Part shown: in pieces, positions 10,737-21,972 of the stretch
How positions within the stretch are numbered: position 1 is the stretch's first letter
Layout of the letters: the number at the start of each line of letters is the position of its first letter
Source of the DNA: Acanthosepion lycidas
Taxonomy: Eukaryota > Mollusca > Cephalopoda > Sepiida > Sepiidae
Assembly: GCA_963932145.1 (NCBI GenBank)
Contig: OZ010573.1
Location: 91,251,387 to 91,315,386 of the forward strand
Length of the DNA stretch: 64,000 nt
Direction of reading: 5' to 3'
Position numbers and translations under genes: made by a program
The notes under the pieces: generated by a model
What the model saw: the letters and a program-made list of their open reading frames with translations, nothing else
What the model was told of the DNA's origin: nothing
Database searches by the model: none

Positions 10737-10809
10737 TTAGGTTGGTGCAAAAATAATGTCGTTTTGAAGTTGAACGTCAAAAAACGACATTATTTTTGCA
10801 CCAACCTAA
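10737..10809. mobile_element. Mariner MITE (73 bp palindrome)
   Basis: The ends are TTAGGTTGGTGCAAAAATAATG and its reverse complement, the mariner inverted-repeat type also seen in human MADE1/Hsmar1. The interior is a short loop around GAAGTTGAACGTC. There is no coding capacity. Confidence 0.92.
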
Positions 10810-10887
10810 TAACTAATATGTTTTCAGTCTTCTAATAAATATATAATATTAATCATAATAATAATCAAAATATCATAGGTTGTTCAA

Positions 10888-10965
10888 TCTTATATATAAA
10901 GTAGAATGCATGTGTGTGCGTCCCAGCAACACCTCCGCTCCTATTGGCCTGATTTCAATGATTCA
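10888..10965 (+). mobile_element. Helitron-like 5' end
   Basis: TCTTATATATAAAGTAGAATG followed by TGTGTGTGCGTCCCAGCAACACC resembles the 5' start of animal Helitrons (TC, TATATATAAA, GAATG, then TGTSTG). No helicase frame or 3' hairpin-CTRR end was found. A weaker look-alike, TCTATATTAATAAATGCG, starts at 11583. Confidence 0.35.
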
Positions 10966-11689
10966 TAGCTCATTCAAAACACTAGAAATGTTAGGCACAG
11001 CGAACGATTTTCGTTGAGCTAGGATTCAGGGTTGCCAGATCATGCGAGGTGAAAAATATATATTAATATTTTATACTAGTCATTATCGTTGCTTTCATGG
11101 TTCAAGGGAAGTAATAACTCTTATTTTATTTTGTATCTTAAATTGCAGTGGACATTTTATCATAATTAGCTTTGAAGCTGCCCTACCAGCCGGCATTTAA
11201 GCTAGCGCCTGTAGACGACTCATGGGTTATCCATCATCACAATAGCTTGGAAAGAGTAGATGCAATAGGCATCAATAAACAATGAACCCAAAATTGATCG
11301 CTGCATTTAGGTATTAAATTAATGTTTGATCTTACCTTTTAAAAGTTCAAAGATAATACTTCTCTTGCCACTTAATTCAAAGACGATTTGATGTACGTAG
11401 ATCCTTATTTTCTGTACAAACAATTATTTTTATTTCATGGGTGACAGAACAGGGCACAATTCATAAAATAAAATCAATATAGAGTGAAAATGGGAAAATA
11501 TAAATTAGAATTAGTTATGCATTCAACATTTGAAGTGTTAGAGAAACATAATAACTAATTAGGTAAAAACTATATTGTCGAATCTATATTAATAAATGCG
11601 AAATGTAAGGTCAATTCTCACACGAATTCTGAGATTAGAAATCCCCAGCTCTCCTTTAAAGCAACTTAGACGGTGTCTACTCGTTCCCC

Positions 11690-12355
11690 TAACAGAACGA
11701 GATGTGACACATGGTCGTTTTAAAGTGGGGACCCAAGCGAGTACACTCGGGGAAGGCACAAAAATTCCCCACAGTCCCCGCAACTGTCAGTTGCGCTTGC
11801 CTCGGTGCGAGCACCGATCCAACCCTCTTGTGCAATCGGAGGGCGCGGCCTCGGGCAGCTCTTCGCCAGGGCTGGGCACCTATTCAGTATAAGTTTCTCA
11901 GTTGCCCCTCTGTTCTTTGACAGAGAAGCTCCTGAGCACACTCTGTCCAAGGACAGAGACGCAACTGAGAGATGATAAATAATGTGTACAAATTACTTTA
12001 TAGTAATTTATACAGTATTTACTTGATATCCCCCACGAGGTCAGGTTGTGACACAAGGTCTGTTTAATGTGGGGAGCCCGAGTGCGTGCTCCCGGGCAAG
12101 GAACAAAAATCTCCGAGCCCCCGCAATCGTCGGTTTCGCTGGCCTCGGTGCGTGCACCGATCCTTCTCTCTAGTGCACTGAGTAGGTGCAGCCTCGGGCA
12201 GCTGTTCTCCAGCGCCAGGCACCTCTCAGTATAATTTTCCTCAGTTGCGACTTTGTCCTTTGACAGAGTTGCCCCTGAGCGCACTCTGTCCAAGGACAGA
12301 GACGTAAATGAGACATGATATATAATGTGTAAAAATTACTTTATAGTAATTTATA
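11690..12355 (+). repeat. Two tandem 344-bp GC-rich units, distant cousin of the hairpin module
   Basis: GTGACAC(A)...TTTAA(A/T)GTGGGG(A)...CC(A/C)AG occurs at 11704 and again at 12048 (344-bp period). Both units share GCCTCGGTGCG(A/T)GCACCGATCC, GCCTCGGGCAGCT, CTCTGTCCAAGGACAGAGACG (hairpin) and ACTTTATAGTAATTTATAC. The second unit's CCCACGAGG...TGACACAAGGTCTGTTTAATGTGGGG matches the module core of the 13.6, 38 and 61 kb arrays. The remainder of the unit is different. Confidence 0.75.
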
Positions 12356-12359
12356 CACT

Positions 12360-12900
12360 AAAGGCTCAATATTTGCATTATATATTATCTACTTCTAGGT
12401 AATATCCCTTTTCAGGTTTATCTAATTTGGTTACTGATTTTAAAAAAGTTTATTTCATTATTTAACTGTCATGGATTACTGTTCTTTTATTCGAGGATTG
12501 TTTTGATTTTCATATAAAAAAAATAGTTCTGTTTAGGAATATCATCTCATATAGTGCAGAAAAGTGTTTGAAATTTGCATTTTACTTGGCTTTCAACAAG
12601 TTGGCATCTATTTGCAAAACCTAACTATGAAGCCGATTTTTGAATGAAATATTCATTCAAAATTTTTGTTTGCAAGATTTCACGTAGTGAATAATATGTG
12701 TTATGAGTTTGAGGTAAATTACTTAAGAAACTTGTCAAACTTCAATACGAAAATTCCAAACTAACATATTAAGAATATTCAACTCCAAGCTGCGAGGAAT
12801 TTCCAGTTTCTTCCACAAATCTAGGTTGAAGCATAACGTGCCTTGTTCAAGTAGATCTTGCGATGCTCACTACTCTCAAAATAAATCTACAGTCAGTCCT
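12360..12900. other. AT-rich stretch, nothing recognised
   Basis: No coding, RNA or long-repeat signal was seen. Confidence 0.45.
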
Positions 12901-13560
12901 TCGTTTTTTTAAAAAAACCTTCCACCTCAAGGAAGGCAGTAAAGCCAGCAAGAGGCAAGGGATTACTGAAAAAAATTAGAAAACAGAAATAATATTAAGG
13001 AGGGGGAACAATAGAAGAGCAATCAGAAAGACAATAGATAACCAATACCATTGTATTTAAATTTTTAGAGATCAAAATTGCCTGGGAAACTTCGGGCCGT
13101 ATGATTGTTCCACAAGCGAGAAGTACGAGAAAGGAAACTGTTCGCATTGAACGTAAGGTTACATCTAGCCAATTTAACTCTAAAATGAGTAATAGTTAAT
13201 CTACTACTACGCGTAAATTCATAAAATTTACGTACAATCCGAAAAATTAACATGAAAGTGTTTATAGAAGAGAAGCAACTTTACGGTACTGGGAAAATGT
13301 CTGACGCCGTGACACCAGGTCAGTACCAATAATATCCCTGATTTTTCGTTGAATTTTATCAAGAATAGCAGGAATACTGGATCATATGTGACAGCAATAG
13401 TAAAAGCATGGGCGAATGGCAGACTAAGAAATATGTAAGATAGATTCTGGAGAGAAAACATTGACTCGCTGCTGTGGAGTTATTTCGTAGTGGAGGCTTG
13501 TATTTGTCTTGAATCGGTTCTAAATAGTTCGACGTACAAAACGTTAGGAACTTGATATAA
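12900..13560 (-). pseudogene. CR1/Jockey-like LINE 3' coding end
   Basis: At 13065-13253 the minus strand reads LTITHFRVKLARCNLTF and FLSRTSRLWNN, then FPGNFDL. This pattern (TxRxNxxFxSRxSRLWNxLP, NLxxFK) is the C-terminal end of CR1/Jockey-like reverse transcriptases and recurs at seven other places in the window. Upstream frames (13228-13600) are broken. Confidence 0.65.
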
Positions 13561-13582
13561 TAGGTATTACGCAGAGTAATAT

Positions 13583-14186
13583 TGTTGTGGTCGCTGACCA
13601 CTCTTATTCGACTAACTGTCGACTACTGTCGTCCGACATCGACTAGTGTTTAGTTTCCCACCCACGAGGGTGTCATCTGGCAAAAAGCCTGTTTAACGTA
13701 GGATCTCCGAGCCCATGGGCTCGGCCAGAAATATACCCATTGAACCCGTATAAACGTGTTCAGGGTGGGTTTACCTCCCCGAACGAGACTCCGCCCTTCG
13801 GTGTAGCCTCGTACGGGTTCCTCCCCGCCCGAAGGCAGAGAGTTCAACCGTTCAGCCGGTCGTCCGACATCGACTAGTATTTAGTCACCCCCCACGTGGG
13901 TATCATGTGGCACAAGGCCTTTTTAACGTGGGGTCTCCGAGCCGGTGGGCTCGGCCAAAAATATACCTTTGAACTCGTATAAACGGGTTCAGGGTCGGTT
14001 TACCTCCCTGAAAGAGACTCCGCCCTTCAGCGTAGCCTCTTTCGGGTTCCTCCCTGCACGAAGGGAGAGAGTTCAACCGTTCAGCCGGTCGTCCGACATC
14101 GACTGACCCTTGTTTCTCTTAATACTCCTACTTATATTAGGTGGGAGAGTTTATTAACTATAGAATAGGTGCGTTTCACCATAACA
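13583..14186 (-). mobile_element. Solo LTR with two hairpin modules
   Basis: In element sense it starts TGTTATGGTGAAACGC and ends GACCACAACA. It contains AATATAAG as a possible TATA element and two GC-rich units (starts of GTCCGACATCG on the plus strand at 13631, 13862 and 14091, period about 230 bp). Ends match the LTRs at 38 and 61 kb. Flanks AATAT and CTCAC do not agree, so no target duplication is seen and one edge may be displaced. Confidence 0.7.
13631..14100 (-). repeat. Tandem GC-rich hairpin units, about 230 bp, two copies
   Basis: Each unit carries plus-strand palindromes TGAACCCGTATAAACGTGTTCA (copy 1; copy 2 similar), CCGAGCC(C/G)..GGGCTCGG and CGAACGAGACTC..GAGGCTAC-type stems. 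GC content is visibly far above the surrounding AT-rich DNA. Confidence 0.85.
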
Positions 14187-14189
14187 CTC

Positions 14190-14740
14190 ACACGACACAT
14201 TGAACCAACATTATTAGGAGAAAACTTAGCAATTCATTTAATATAGTCCTTTCCACTTGATTTCAGCCGAGAATGTTAGACCGAAGTAGGCATAACGAGT
14301 GCCCTAAATAATTTTATAAGAAATATATTGATAAAGAAAATATATTTGATTAATACCCATTCTGCACTAATTTCTGTTCCGGCTTATACTGGAACATGTT
14401 CAGCAAAAAAATATAGAATGTCTCAGAGAGGTTTGTTCCAGTGACACCGTATATGCGATAATGTTTCAGGAATATTCTGCGATAATTTTCAATCACTAGT
14501 TCTGAGATTTCCGCAAATGTTTTGAATTGTTATTCTTCAATACGAATTATTGCATTGTCTCCAGAAAGACAACATGACACTGAATCCATCGATCTATTTG
14601 GCTTGTGTGGTAACGTGGTAAATAAATAATACGATGTGTTGTGTGAGTCCCTCTAAATATGGAAAATCAGCCTGCCTTCTTGTTCTGAAAATATGCATTC
14701 TCCAGACTTCTTTTCCTTTCTCCTATCTAATAAGTCGTTA
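14190..14740. other. Nothing recognised
   Basis: No coding or repeat family could be assigned. Confidence 0.4.
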
Positions 14741-14744
14741 TATG

Positions 14745-14895
14745 CGTATACCGGGATGATAATCGACGGCGAATGCAGAATTGGCCGTCCGTGTTCAAAT
14801 TCTCACCTCGTCTCTTCGCTTTCGCATTAATATCCTTGGGAGTCGTATATATCGATTTCTTTAATCTGCCCCAATTATGTTTTATATAGAAGGGT
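14745..14895 (+). repeat. tRNA-derived SINE-like repeat, copy 1
   Basis: GATGATAATCGACGGCG and GTGTTCAAATTCTCACC fit degenerate Pol III A and B boxes. The following body, ATTAATATCCTTGGGA...TATTTCTTTAATCTG...TTATGTTTTATATAG, recurs at 15285-15385. Confidence 0.5.
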
Positions 14896-15284
14896 AGACA
14901 GCTATCTCAAATTGGCTGTGGAGCTAGTCGAAGCCAAAGAAACAACACAAGGAGAAAGTAAAAATGTTATTTCACTATATTTTCTTAATAATCTACAGCC
15001 ATTCACAGATTTCCTAAAGAAAAGGAAGCCCTGGAAAGTCATTATTGCCTATATCCTGGAGGCATTTTTAAAACCATCCAATTTAAGAGTACTTAATTTC
15101 TAATCGAAAAATGTAAGAATCTGTTCCCGGTTTTAATATTTCCCTTTTAAAATTATTTCCACACTTCCATTTATTAGTTTTCGTAAATTTCGAAAAAAAT
15201 TAAAGCATTTTAAAATTGTGCGGGATGAGCAAATTGCTTAAAGGTTACCGGCATGAAAAGTGGAATCCGAAAACCGATATAAAA

Positions 15285-15385
15285 TTCCAGATTCAAATTG
15301 TTGCATCCTATTTTTTTCTTTTATTAATACCTTTGGGATAGTCAATATTGAATTTCTTCCACCATTACCTATGTTTTAAATAGCA
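15285..15385 (+). repeat. tRNA-derived SINE-like repeat, copy 2
   Basis: It shares the body of the 14.8-kb copy: TTAATACCTTTGGGATAGTC, GAATTTCTTCCACCATTACC, TATGTTTTAAATAGCAGGGTAG. The head is degenerate (AGATTCAAATTG as B-box remnant). Confidence 0.5.
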
Positions 15386-15389
15386 GGGT

Positions 15390-16910
15390 AGAAAATACTC
15401 TGTTGACCTTCGAGGCTGTTAGTGTGCGTGACTAATAACTCTGAAATCAAAGTCATAGATAAAGAAACACGGGAAACCGCACATAAACTTTAAAAAAAAA
15501 TGATATTATACCTATGATAGAAAAGTAAGGAATATAGTACATGGTTCCAAAACATGCTATAAAATAATATAGAATATGTATATCTAAACCGATGAAGTGC
15601 ATCTGTGGAAGTTTATAGATAAGGAAAGTGGGAGCGCATGCCCAAATTTAAATTGTAGAAATCCATGAGACGTAATATTCTCTAAGGTTTCCAGTCTTTG
15701 GTTATGGATAATTTGAGGAGAGAGAAAAAATCTGAATCCAATCCATTTGAACATGGAATTAGTAACTTTATTCTAAAGGATCTACTAACCACTGCAAACA
15801 TATTAGCGTCACCCTGAATGGTTATGGTACAAATATACGCTCTTCGAAGACTCGACATTTTCAAGAATATGTAAAACTATTTCACGTAGATGTCACTATA
15901 TAAATTCCGCTAATTATATTTTAAAATAGAAACCGAACATTTCAACCACATGAGTTAATAAAAAATATATAAATTATACTTGTTTCAAATGTACTATTTT
16001 CAAAATATGTGTCACCTCACGTTCCCTTTCCTCTCAGATTCTGATTACTCCTAATCAGGAATCTTATAATTGTCAATAATTTTAGCAAAAATATTAATTG
16101 ATTTACGAATATCTGGAAATGACCAGCTAAATGGAATCTTGACAGATGCAATAATTAAAATCATTTAAATAATTAACATTTTCTATTCGAGGTCGCTTCA
16201 TCATCATTCTCTACATGTACCATTGTTAAGGAGAAAGATTCACTCGTACAACTTCTTCCCAGAAATCTTACTTAGTGGAACAATTTCTGAGCAAGATGCT
16301 TCCCCCGATCACTACGATCGAAAACGCGTCAAGTCTAGAGTCAATCGTTATCGATCCTACATACCCTCCTAATATGCAATTTTTGCCGCCCCTTTTTTCG
16401 CCCTTACTAAAAATTTATTTAGTAACATGCTACCTTGATCAGATTGTTGGTCTTGTATTGAGTGAACAAAATATAATAATGTTTAAAGTAATAAGAAACA
16501 TGTAAGTTTTATAATGCATAAAAAGACATTTCTTCGGCTTTTTTTTCATATTCACTTCCCCCTTTTAACTGTTTTTATTGTTTCCGTTTTACCTATGGTA
16601 GCCATTCAAGAGGTTTAGATCTAGGAATTTAACTATAAAGAACTGTGGGTATAACGAAATCATGCTTTTTTATTTTATTATTATTTAATGCTACCTTTAC
16701 TTAATTTAAATTTGTCTTCTTGAAATTTGAATAGTCCGTCCTATTTGCATCGTTAAGCGCCAAGGAAAATGACCAAATAATCCTAACTATTTAATTTAAT
16801 CTGTTTTTAATTCAAGCAAGGTGATAAAGGCACTAAGATACAAGGGGTTATCGACTGTAAAAAAATCTGATAATAATGCCTTATTAAAGAGGGACGACAT
16901 TAAAAAAATG
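15390..16910. other. AT-rich stretch, nothing recognised
   Basis: The frame at 16275-16505 has no family resemblance and is compatible with chance. Confidence 0.4.
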
Positions 16911-16914
16911 AATT

Positions 16915-17080
16915 AAGACGGAAGATTACGATTGTCAATGCATTTTAATTGATGAAGATCAAAATTGTCTGAAAAAAAAAAGCCGACAGAGTGCTCAACA
17001 CGTGAGAACTGCCAGAGACAAAAAAAATTGTTGTTAGTGTAGAAATTATGCAATCTAGCAATTTCAAATCAAAAATGATG
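16915..17080 (-). pseudogene. CR1/Jockey-like LINE 3' coding end
   Basis: The minus strand reads FEIARLHNFYTNNNFFCLWQ, then SDNFDLHQLKC in the same frame. This is parallel to the CR1-like end at 13.1 kb with the SRLWN position changed to CLWQ. The frame is open for about 55 codons. Confidence 0.55.
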
Positions 17081-17089
17081 GGGCCAACT

Positions 17090-18115
17090 TACAATCTAGT
17101 AATGCATTTAAATTCCTATTGTCGAGATACCAAAGTTCATCAGAGCAGTTAGCATAAAAATAATTATAGAAAAGGCAAAAGGGAAGCTACGCTACGAAAA
17201 TGACTTCAATCGAGATGCAATGTCAGGACCGACATTGTAGTTTATTTTTTATTTCGTCAAGAATCTCTAAATACACAGTAGAATTATCAGAACAGATGTG
17301 ACAGCGATACTCAGTGCATGAAGACATAATGGTCTAAGACACAATTTTGCGAGAGAGAATGTCTAGCACAAGACAGTGAACCCACTTTCCTTGCAGCAGA
17401 GCTAGCAGCTGATTTAATATAATCATTCTACTTCATGTCAGTGGAAATCATTAACCCGAGAGGATAAGTTGCTCTTCTGTAGGTTAGCATTCTGATGGTA
17501 TGTAAAAAAAGTTATCTCATTCGATTAAAAAGGCCAACTTCGTTTTGTAAGCGATAAAATTAACGAGCCATTTCTTGCTCTAGTTAACAACAGATTGAAG
17601 ATCATTTTTTGGGATAAGCTGAATTTATCGAACCTATTACACTTACCATTAAAACAACCTTTTCCATTATTACTATTTAAATAAGACTGAACAATGTCTA
17701 ACTTTCAGTCTAATTAAACCGTTACGATGCTTTATTTTATCGATCATGAACTTGACAAATATAGAAAATATAGCTAGAATTACACAAAAGATATCTGACG
17801 GTTTTGTTTATTTAACCACACATAAAGAATTAATTATGCGACGTGCTTCATAATGATATATACTATAATTTTTAAAATGTAGTATCTCTTCATGTTCTTA
17901 AAATAATTGTCGGACTTTGTACATTTCACAAATCTTTTTGTTTATGAGATGTAATTTGTCATGATTTCTTGGTAAACTTAGTGATTGTTTTCCAATTTCC
18001 CTTCTGCAAAGTTTTGAATCCAGTCTTTTCATTATCCTGTCTGTCTTCCAACCAAAATGCGATAACTTATTATTTTATGTTCTTTTGTTCATAACCGAAA
18101 GCTGACATGACATAT
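17090..18115. other. AT-rich stretch; possibly decayed upstream part of the same LINE
   Basis: No clear reading frame was found; similarity to the LINE is not demonstrable by eye. Confidence 0.35.
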
Positions 18116-18119
18116 TCTT

Positions 18120-18235
18120 TTCTCAATGGCGAAAGTAAATGCTCCTATTTCTGCCAGGATTCGATCGCGTGTCTTCGATTTCACTTTCCGCGATGACAAG
18201 CGTTACACCAACTGTCCACCCCTATCCAGGCTATA
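18120..18235 (-). repeat. tRNA-derived SINE head
   Basis: The minus strand reads GGACAGTTGGTGTAACGC (A-box region) and ACGCGATCGAATCCTGGC (B box), spaced like a tRNA. The A-box part TTGGTGTAACGCTTGTCA is shared exactly with 31057-31130 on the plus strand. Confidence 0.6.
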
Positions 18236-18309
18236 TATAACAGATTTTATAGAGTATACAATCGGTGAATCATTATGGATAGAATCATATAAGAATAGAA
18301 TCATAAAAT

Positions 18310-18790
18310 AAAATAGATTAACAGAATTGGTTTTGTTTGGTTTATTTTCTTTTACAACATATCTACATCAATGGGTTATTCAATGCCAACAGGTTTTTTT
18401 TAGGATAGGTTCGTTATCAGTAGAATAGGTCTTATCAGGTTCCATTGACGTATTTTTGTAAAGAAGTTTTTTTTTTTTTGTCGGGAGTCAAATATGTTAC
18501 TGGCAATATTTTATTCAAAAATGTATTGCTGGTAATATTTTTTTCAAAAAATTATTGCTGGAATTTTTACTATAAAAATCTATTTTTATACTTTCATTGT
18601 GTTTCGAACCCAGTTTTGGTAGGTGGGTAGCTATTTACCCATAGCCGATACCTTAATAGATGCTGCCAGACCTGGTAGGGTATTCCTGGGAACATCAGCA
18701 AATAAAAGGTGTCTCCACGCTCCTCAAAACCTTCCTTGTTGGCGGATGTAGTGTATCGTCATACCCAGGAGGACAGAATCAGTGAATCAT
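18310..18790 (+). repeat. Dispersed repeat family G, plus copy
   Basis: It starts with GGTTTTGTTTGGTTTATTTTC and ends around CATACCCAGGAGGACAGAAT. It matches the reverse complement of 6187-6780 over most of its right half. Confidence 0.65.
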
Positions 18791-18808
18791 AGAAAAATGA
18801 TGATTATA

Positions 18809-19051
18809 TGAGGTTGGTGCAAAAATAATGTCGTTTTCTCACATATGTTACTATGTATGCAAATATATGGATATAGATCCGACAGTATGAAGAAAAATAT
18901 CCGGAAAAAACAAACAAAAATCCTTATATGCCGAATTCACTTTATAACATGGAAGACTTCAGCATATAAGGATTTTTATTTGTTTTTTCCGTATATTTTT
19001 CTCCATATGTTACTATGTGAGAAAACGACATTATTTTTGCACAAACCCAAT
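18809..19051. mobile_element. Long fold-back mariner MITE (243 bp)
   Basis: It has the same mariner ends as the short MITEs, but the palindrome continues inward: CCGGAAAAAACAAACAAAAATCCTTATATGC pairs with the GCATATAAGGATTTTTATTTG arm. Only a short centre is unpaired. A transcript would form a hairpin of roughly 100 bp. Confidence 0.85.
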
Positions 19052-19141
19052 AAAACTGAACGTTTTTAAACCACATTTTTTTTTTCATGCGCGTAACATT
19101 AAAAATGCTTCCTGAATAATGTTGTAGTTGGGAAAGAAATA

Positions 19142-19221
19142 TTAGGTTGGTGCAAAAATAATGTCGTTTTCTCACATAGTAACATATGTGAGAAAACGCC
19201 ATTAATTTTGCACCAACCTAA
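19142..19221. mobile_element. Mariner MITE (80 bp, TCTCACATAG stem type)
   Basis: Perfect mariner ends and a CTCACATAGTAACATATGTGAG centre identical in type to 46040-46119. Confidence 0.93.
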
Positions 19222-19594
19222 TGTTATCTGAAAATACGTTCATTCTTTGTTTCTTTCAATGGGCGTATTATTTGACGGCATTCATCAGAAGCGAGTCAAA
19301 GTGAGATAATCTAAATTAAGAAGACACTGTATATTTTGAGATGATTTTAAACAATATGAAGAAAAAAGGTGGAACAATGGTGTTTTCTATCAGAAAAAAA
19401 AAGCAATAGAGAATAAAAGAAGCACTTTTCAATTCTCCCGATAGTGACAGAAAGAATGTAGAAATAAACATATGAGAAAACAAAGGTGAGTGACGTAAAT
19501 CGAATATAGTCATGTTGCGAGATGTCAGATGTTGATTTTAAAAGCTTCGGTACCATAGCAGAACAGCCACAAAATACTTCCCTCGCTCTATCAC

Positions 19595-19737
<143 letters not shown>

Positions 19738-19832
19738 GAAAGAGAGAGTCATTAGTACTTCTGCAGAGATGTGGCAAACTTAATATTTTAGCAGAGAATT
19801 TTTTTCCTTTTAAATCGTTTGATTCTCCATTA

Positions 19833-19835
<3 letters not shown>

Positions 19836-19921
<86 letters not shown>
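19836..19921. repeat. (AT)n microsatellite
   Basis: Uninterrupted AT run of about 85 bp. Confidence 0.97.
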
Positions 19922-19922
<1 letters not shown>

Positions 19923-20099
19923 TTATGATGGAGAAGGTGTAGTTACATATCTACTTCTATTTTTGTCTGTTTATAAATTTATGCATCATATTTGGCAAGT
20001 TGGTTGACAGTTAGAGAATCGTTGCTAGGGAAGATTATATACAACACTATGCTACTACTTACTGGCACCAAAACCTTAAACAATATATAACACTTAAAA

Positions 20100-20300
20100 G
20101 TTATTTTAGTGGATACCCATATTTGAGTAGACTCCTAGTTTTTATTTTTAAACAGTATATTTATTATTGAATATTCGAGAAATCTTACTAAAGAAGATAT
20201 AAATATTTCAGCAGGATTCGAATCGGCATAACCCTTGCCAGAAGAACCTGTTTTGGATTCGATTTGCTTATAACAACTGAGCCACGAAGAACGGTACCAA
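20100..20300 (-). repeat. tRNA-derived SINE family T, copy 1
   Basis: The minus strand starts with GTGGCTCAGTTGTTATAAGC (A box) and CCGATTCGAATCCTGCTG (B box). The tail (plus strand TGAATATTCGAGAAATCTTAC and AACAGTATATTTATT, TTGAGTAGAC) is shared with 24500-24690 and 24820-24925. Confidence 0.65.
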
Positions 20301-20497
20301 TAAAGCACGACTGAATAAAGGTTTTAAGCGAAATACTTCCTGACATATATTCTCGAAATTTCATATGTGCTCGGTTTCTTATCCAAACGTAAACAAAACA
20401 ATTTCTAAATAGTAATGGATTTTATTTATTAAACCAAGAACTAAAAATAACGTTTACGTGACATAAGTTTGACAGAGAAATAAAAATCCCATTAATT

Positions 20498-20620
<123 letters not shown>

Positions 20621-20884
20621 AACAAATATGCATGTGCACTTCTCATGCTTTGATTTGCTGCTTACGACAGCAAAATTCTTACTTTCCATGAAGAGATATT
20701 ATCGATTACAGGATTGGAAATGACTGATATCATCGTAGCTCTATGGATTCGGAAACAATAAATTTGCTGCCCACACAGTGGTTCCTTCCAGTTATATGTT
20801 TACATCTGCTCGCTATCGTTGCCTAGCACTTTGACGTCCAAATACAGTAATAAACTGGTTTATATATTACTCATAACACAAGGT

Positions 20885-21050
20885 TATTAGAATTAAGCTA
20901 CATAGGTTTTTTGCTCACAGTGTTTTTCATGAAGGGCCTTTTTTTGCGTAGACACACCTGTCTGCATAACTGCTCTTCTAGTTTTTTCTAAACTTTTATG
21001 TAGTAAGAGGGGTTAAAACGTTCAATTGTCCTGGCCTCAAAATTTAGTTA
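20885..21050. other. No gene recognised
   Basis: The TTCATGAAGGGCCTTTTTTTG section resembles ACATGAAGGACCTCATTTTTG at 22010, so it is probably part of repeat family K. Confidence 0.4.
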
Positions 21051-21054
21051 TAGT

Positions 21055-21245
21055 TGCAATACCCAAAGCCACTCAAGGTAGAGTGTTACTGAATGAGATA
21101 GTTGTGTGGACGTCAGAGAACAAAATAAGTGCTGATTAATAGGAAATGTAGAAATCGGTAGATGCGGGACCTAAAGAGGTTGCGAGTGAAGTGCTTAGAG
21201 AACCTCGGGAGTCTTTTCCGCAAAGAAGTGGTTCGGAGGAAAATC
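21055..21245 (+). repeat. Dispersed repeat family K, copy 1
   Basis: CCAAAGCCACTCAAGGTAGAG, TGACTGAATGAG-like and TTTTCCGCAAAGAAGTGGTTC are shared with 22195-22440 and 48828-49045. Type unknown, non-coding. Confidence 0.6.
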
Positions 21246-21357
21246 ATGAAGTTTTTTTTATCATCCACTATGTCTTTTAGCGTTAAATCGCTAATTCCTT
21301 ATAGATGTTCTAAAAGAAGCATTTCATCTGCCTTGTACAGATACACATTTGTGCTCG

Positions 21358-21478
21358 CTTACGGCCACATCACGTTGAAAAGCCGTTTCACGCTCGATCG
21401 CCGAAGTTAAGTAACGCTGAGCCTGGTCAGTAGCCAGATGGGTAACCGCTTCCGAATACCAGCTGCTGTAAGCGATAC
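21358..21478 (+). repeat. 5S rRNA-derived SINE head (near full length)
   Basis: The sequence follows animal 5S rRNA nearly end to end: TTACGGCCACATCACGTTGA, GATCGCCGAAGTTAAGTAACG (box A region), GGTCAGTAGCCAGATGGGTAACCGC and GAATACCAGCTGCTGTAAGC (box C side). It carries point changes, and is followed by a body shared with other copies (GATAATATCCCGTTACTCC), so it is a SINE3-type element rather than a functional 5S gene. Internal Pol III boxes are still recognisable. Confidence 0.82.
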
Positions 21479-21545
21479 CAAAAGAGAGAGTGATAGGATA
21501 ATATCCCGTTACTCCCCATAAAAGAAAATGAGGGTCACATCGACG

Positions 21546-21626
21546 TGTAATGGTTAGCAAGCTTGTCTCGCTAAGAAGATTACGACTGAGTAACGAGTTC
21601 GATTCTCACTGGCTGCCCCATGCTGT
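21546..21626 (+). repeat. tRNA-like segment next to the 5S SINE
   Basis: GTAATGGTTAGCAAGCTTG (A-box-like) and ACGAGTTCGATTCTCACTGG (B box) lie 70 bp after the 5S-like head, ending in GGCTGCCCCA. It may be a separate tRNA SINE or part of a composite 5S-tRNA element. Confidence 0.5.
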
Positions 21627-21739
21627 CGGCGTTGTGCCACATGTAAACTATGCTCAATAAGTAACCATAAAAACAATGAGAAATATTTGGGGAATAACTA
21701 CATCCCAAAATGTTCTTTCACTGCTTGATTAAGAATATT

Positions 21740-21845
21740 TGCGAAAGCATACCTAGATAGGTGACCACTTGGGAATACCAGGTGATGCAATGCTTACCTG
21801 CATTGGGACAACGTTGTGGAATAAAGTCCTATTACTCCACAGGAA
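21740..21845 (+). repeat. 5S rRNA-derived SINE, 3' part only
   Basis: CCTAGATAGGTGACCACTTGGGAATACCAGGTGATGC fits the second half of 5S rRNA, followed by the shared SINE body GGAATAAAGTCCTATTACTCC. Confidence 0.75.
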
Positions 21846-21871
21846 GTCATAATAGTTTAAGGTTATTAGTA

Positions 21872-21972
21872 TTAGGTTGGTGCAAAAATAATGACGTAAT
21901 AATGTCGTTTTTTGGCGTATTATTTAACGTCAAAAACGACATTATTACGTCATTACTTTTGCACCAACCTAA
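21872..21972. mobile_element. Mariner MITE (101 bp, GACGTAATAATG type)
   Basis: It has mariner ends plus a second stem GACGTAATAATGTCGTTTTTT and its complement, with a central GTATTATTTAACG. Confidence 0.93.

Noticed and set aside
11596..11950. Overlapping frames on both strands in the GC-rich units
   Set aside because: High GC lowers stop frequency; no family motif, and frames are not kept in the second unit.
14745..15385. Assignment to the cephalopod SINE with the common GGGGTCGATAAATT core
   Set aside because: The core is not present anywhere in the window, so no claim of a cephalopod source is made from it.
21358..21478. Functional 5S rRNA gene
   Set aside because: Point changes and a shared SINE body downstream fit a SINE head better.
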